A stretch of DNA of 64,000 nt from Candidatus Altimarinota bacterium. Lineage in GTDB: Bacteria; Patescibacteriota; Gracilibacteria; UBA4473. This document shows positions 63,498 through 64,000 of this stretch, piece after piece. Under the pieces are notes generated by a model. The model was given only the letters and a program-made list of their open reading frames with translations. It ran no database searches and was not told where the DNA came from. Where the stretch lies: assembly GCA_020631075.1 (NCBI GenBank), contig JAHDHX010000002.1, forward strand, positions 131,462-195,461, written 5' to 3'. Each line of letters starts with the position of its first letter. Within the stretch, counting starts at the first letter, position 1. The position numbers were made by a program, and so were the translations under genes.

Positions 63498-63506
63498 TGA
63501 TAGAAT
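63498..63506 (+). promoter_or_regulatory. Extended -10 before rplK
   Basis: TGATAGAAT gives a TG extension plus TAGAAT. The leader of about 75 nt contains a small stem TGCAC/GTGCA and ends in a T-rich stretch before the rplK ATG, a place where ribosomal-protein operons are often autoregulated. Confidence 0.45.
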
Positions 63507-63588
63507 AGGGGGATGCACACTGTGAGGGGGTGCACTGAAACTCAGATACTCGGATTGATTCTCTTTTGTCTCTTGATTCTTATAAAAA

Positions 63589-64000
63589 ATGCCTCCGTCT
63601 AAACCATTTGCTTCCAAGTTTAAGATCCAGCTGCCCGCTGGTGCGGCCACGCCTGCGCCACCTGTGGGGCCAGTGCTGGGTCAGCATGGGGTTAACATCC
63701 AGCAGTTTTGTAGCCAGTTTAATGACGCGACTGGTGACAAGAAGGGCTCTGGGTTGATCATCCCAGTGATTTGTTACGTCTTTGAAGACAAGACTTTTGA
63801 GCTGGAATTCAAAACACCACCCGCGTCTATCTTGATCAAAAAAGAGCTGGGGATACCGAAAGGTTCGGCTCGGCCCAACACCGAAAAGATCGGGAAGATC
63901 AGCCGAGCGCAACTGGAAGCGGTGGCTGAGCAAAAAATGAAAGATTTGAATTGTTATGACATGGACGCGGCGGTGAAGATCATCGCGGGGACGGCCGTGC
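63589..64000 (+). CDS. rplK: Ribosomal protein L11 (partial, cut by window end)
   Basis: The track misses this gene because no stop falls in the window. The ATG at 63589 opens 137 codons: the start PFASKFKIQLPAGAATPAPPVGPVLGQHGVNIQQFCSQFN is the L11 N-terminal domain with its PPVGPALGQ-type loop, then GLIIPVICYVFEDKTFELEFKTPPASILIKK, and the C-terminal rRNA-binding part with GKISRAQLEAVAEQKMKDLN. L11 sits in the GTPase-associated centre of the large subunit. It follows nusG as expected, with a promoter between. Confidence 0.96.
   Translation, partial: MPPSKPFASKFKIQLPAGAATPAPPVGPVLGQHGVNIQQFCSQFNDATGDKKGSGLIIPVICYVFEDKTFELEFKTPPASILIKKELGIPKGSARPNTEKIGKISRAQLEAVAEQKMKDLNCYDMDAAVKIIAGTAV

Noticed and set aside
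63566-63757. 63-aa plus-strand ORF at the end of the window
   Set aside because: Out-of-frame shadow of rplK, which starts at 63589 and is missing from the track only because its stop is outside the window.

Overview
The window looks like part of a Patescibacteria (Candidate Phyla Radiation) chromosome. It has GC-rich coding sequence on both strands, a VirB4-type ATPase and a VirB6-like membrane protein without a full secretion operon around them, and several giant proteins of unknown function (805 to 4005 aa), one of them exported. No tRNA or rRNA was seen. TGA is an ordinary stop here (it closes purD, ftsW and murG in ATGA overlaps), so the UGA-glycine code of Gracilibacteria and Absconditabacteria does not apply. 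A Peregrinibacteria-like member is my best guess, but that placement is inference.

Layout. 1-1.8 kb (minus): a glycosyltransferase and a membrane-anchored Mrr-type nuclease. 1.9-7.2 kb (plus): purD-ftsW-murG-dnaX, chained by 4-nt overlaps. 7.2-9.1 kb (minus): an N-formylglutamate amidohydrolase-like gene, a 612-bp gene-free stretch with degenerate repeats and hairpins, and cytidine deaminase. 9.2-12.1 kb: a Wzx-like flippase, an RNHCP zinc-ribbon gene, a WecG/TagA glycosyltransferase and a small conserved-looking protein. 12.2-18.8 kb (minus): proteins of 487, 1615 and 73 aa with no recognised function. 18.8-28.5 kb (plus): ligA, secD (with an embedded parvulin domain), secF, ung, a 50-aa ORF coupled to a glucosaminidase-tailed protein, hup and ruvB. 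28.6-31.3 kb (minus): purF, a Wzz-like gene and hpf. 31.4-35.2 kb: an anchored methyltransferase, an AT-rich orphan and virB4. 35.2-36.3 kb (minus): thioredoxin and a TPR protein. 36.5-60.4 kb (minus): a 24-kb block of five genes encoding a two-TM protein, an 898-aa membrane protein, a VirB6-like 805-aa protein, a 1972-aa protein with an HEFTH motif, and a 4005-aa exported giant. 60.4-64 kb: a 191-bp inverted-repeat element, a nucleotidyltransferase, a secreted 258-aa protein, then secE-nusG-rplK (the last cut by the window end).

How the genes fit together. Many genes serve the envelope: FtsW and MurG for peptidoglycan, GT4, WecG, Wzx, Wzz-like and nucleotidyltransferase for surface glycan, SecD/F/E for export, and VirB4, VirB6-like and giant proteins for what may be a trans-envelope machine. 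The identical string TGTGGTATACT lies upstream of virB4, the VirB6-like gene and the first gene of the giant-protein block, which suggests shared transcription. At least eleven starts lie only 6-11 nt after a -10-like hexamer, so leaderless or nearly leaderless mRNAs seem common.

The most notable observations are the SecD-parvulin fusion, a dnaX A_AAA_AAG slippery site followed at once by a -1-frame stop that would yield a 438-aa gamma, a DnaX without its zinc-module cysteines, a LigA with changed NAD-binding residues, the giant-protein/T4SS-like block, and a compositional break inside the glucosaminidase gene.
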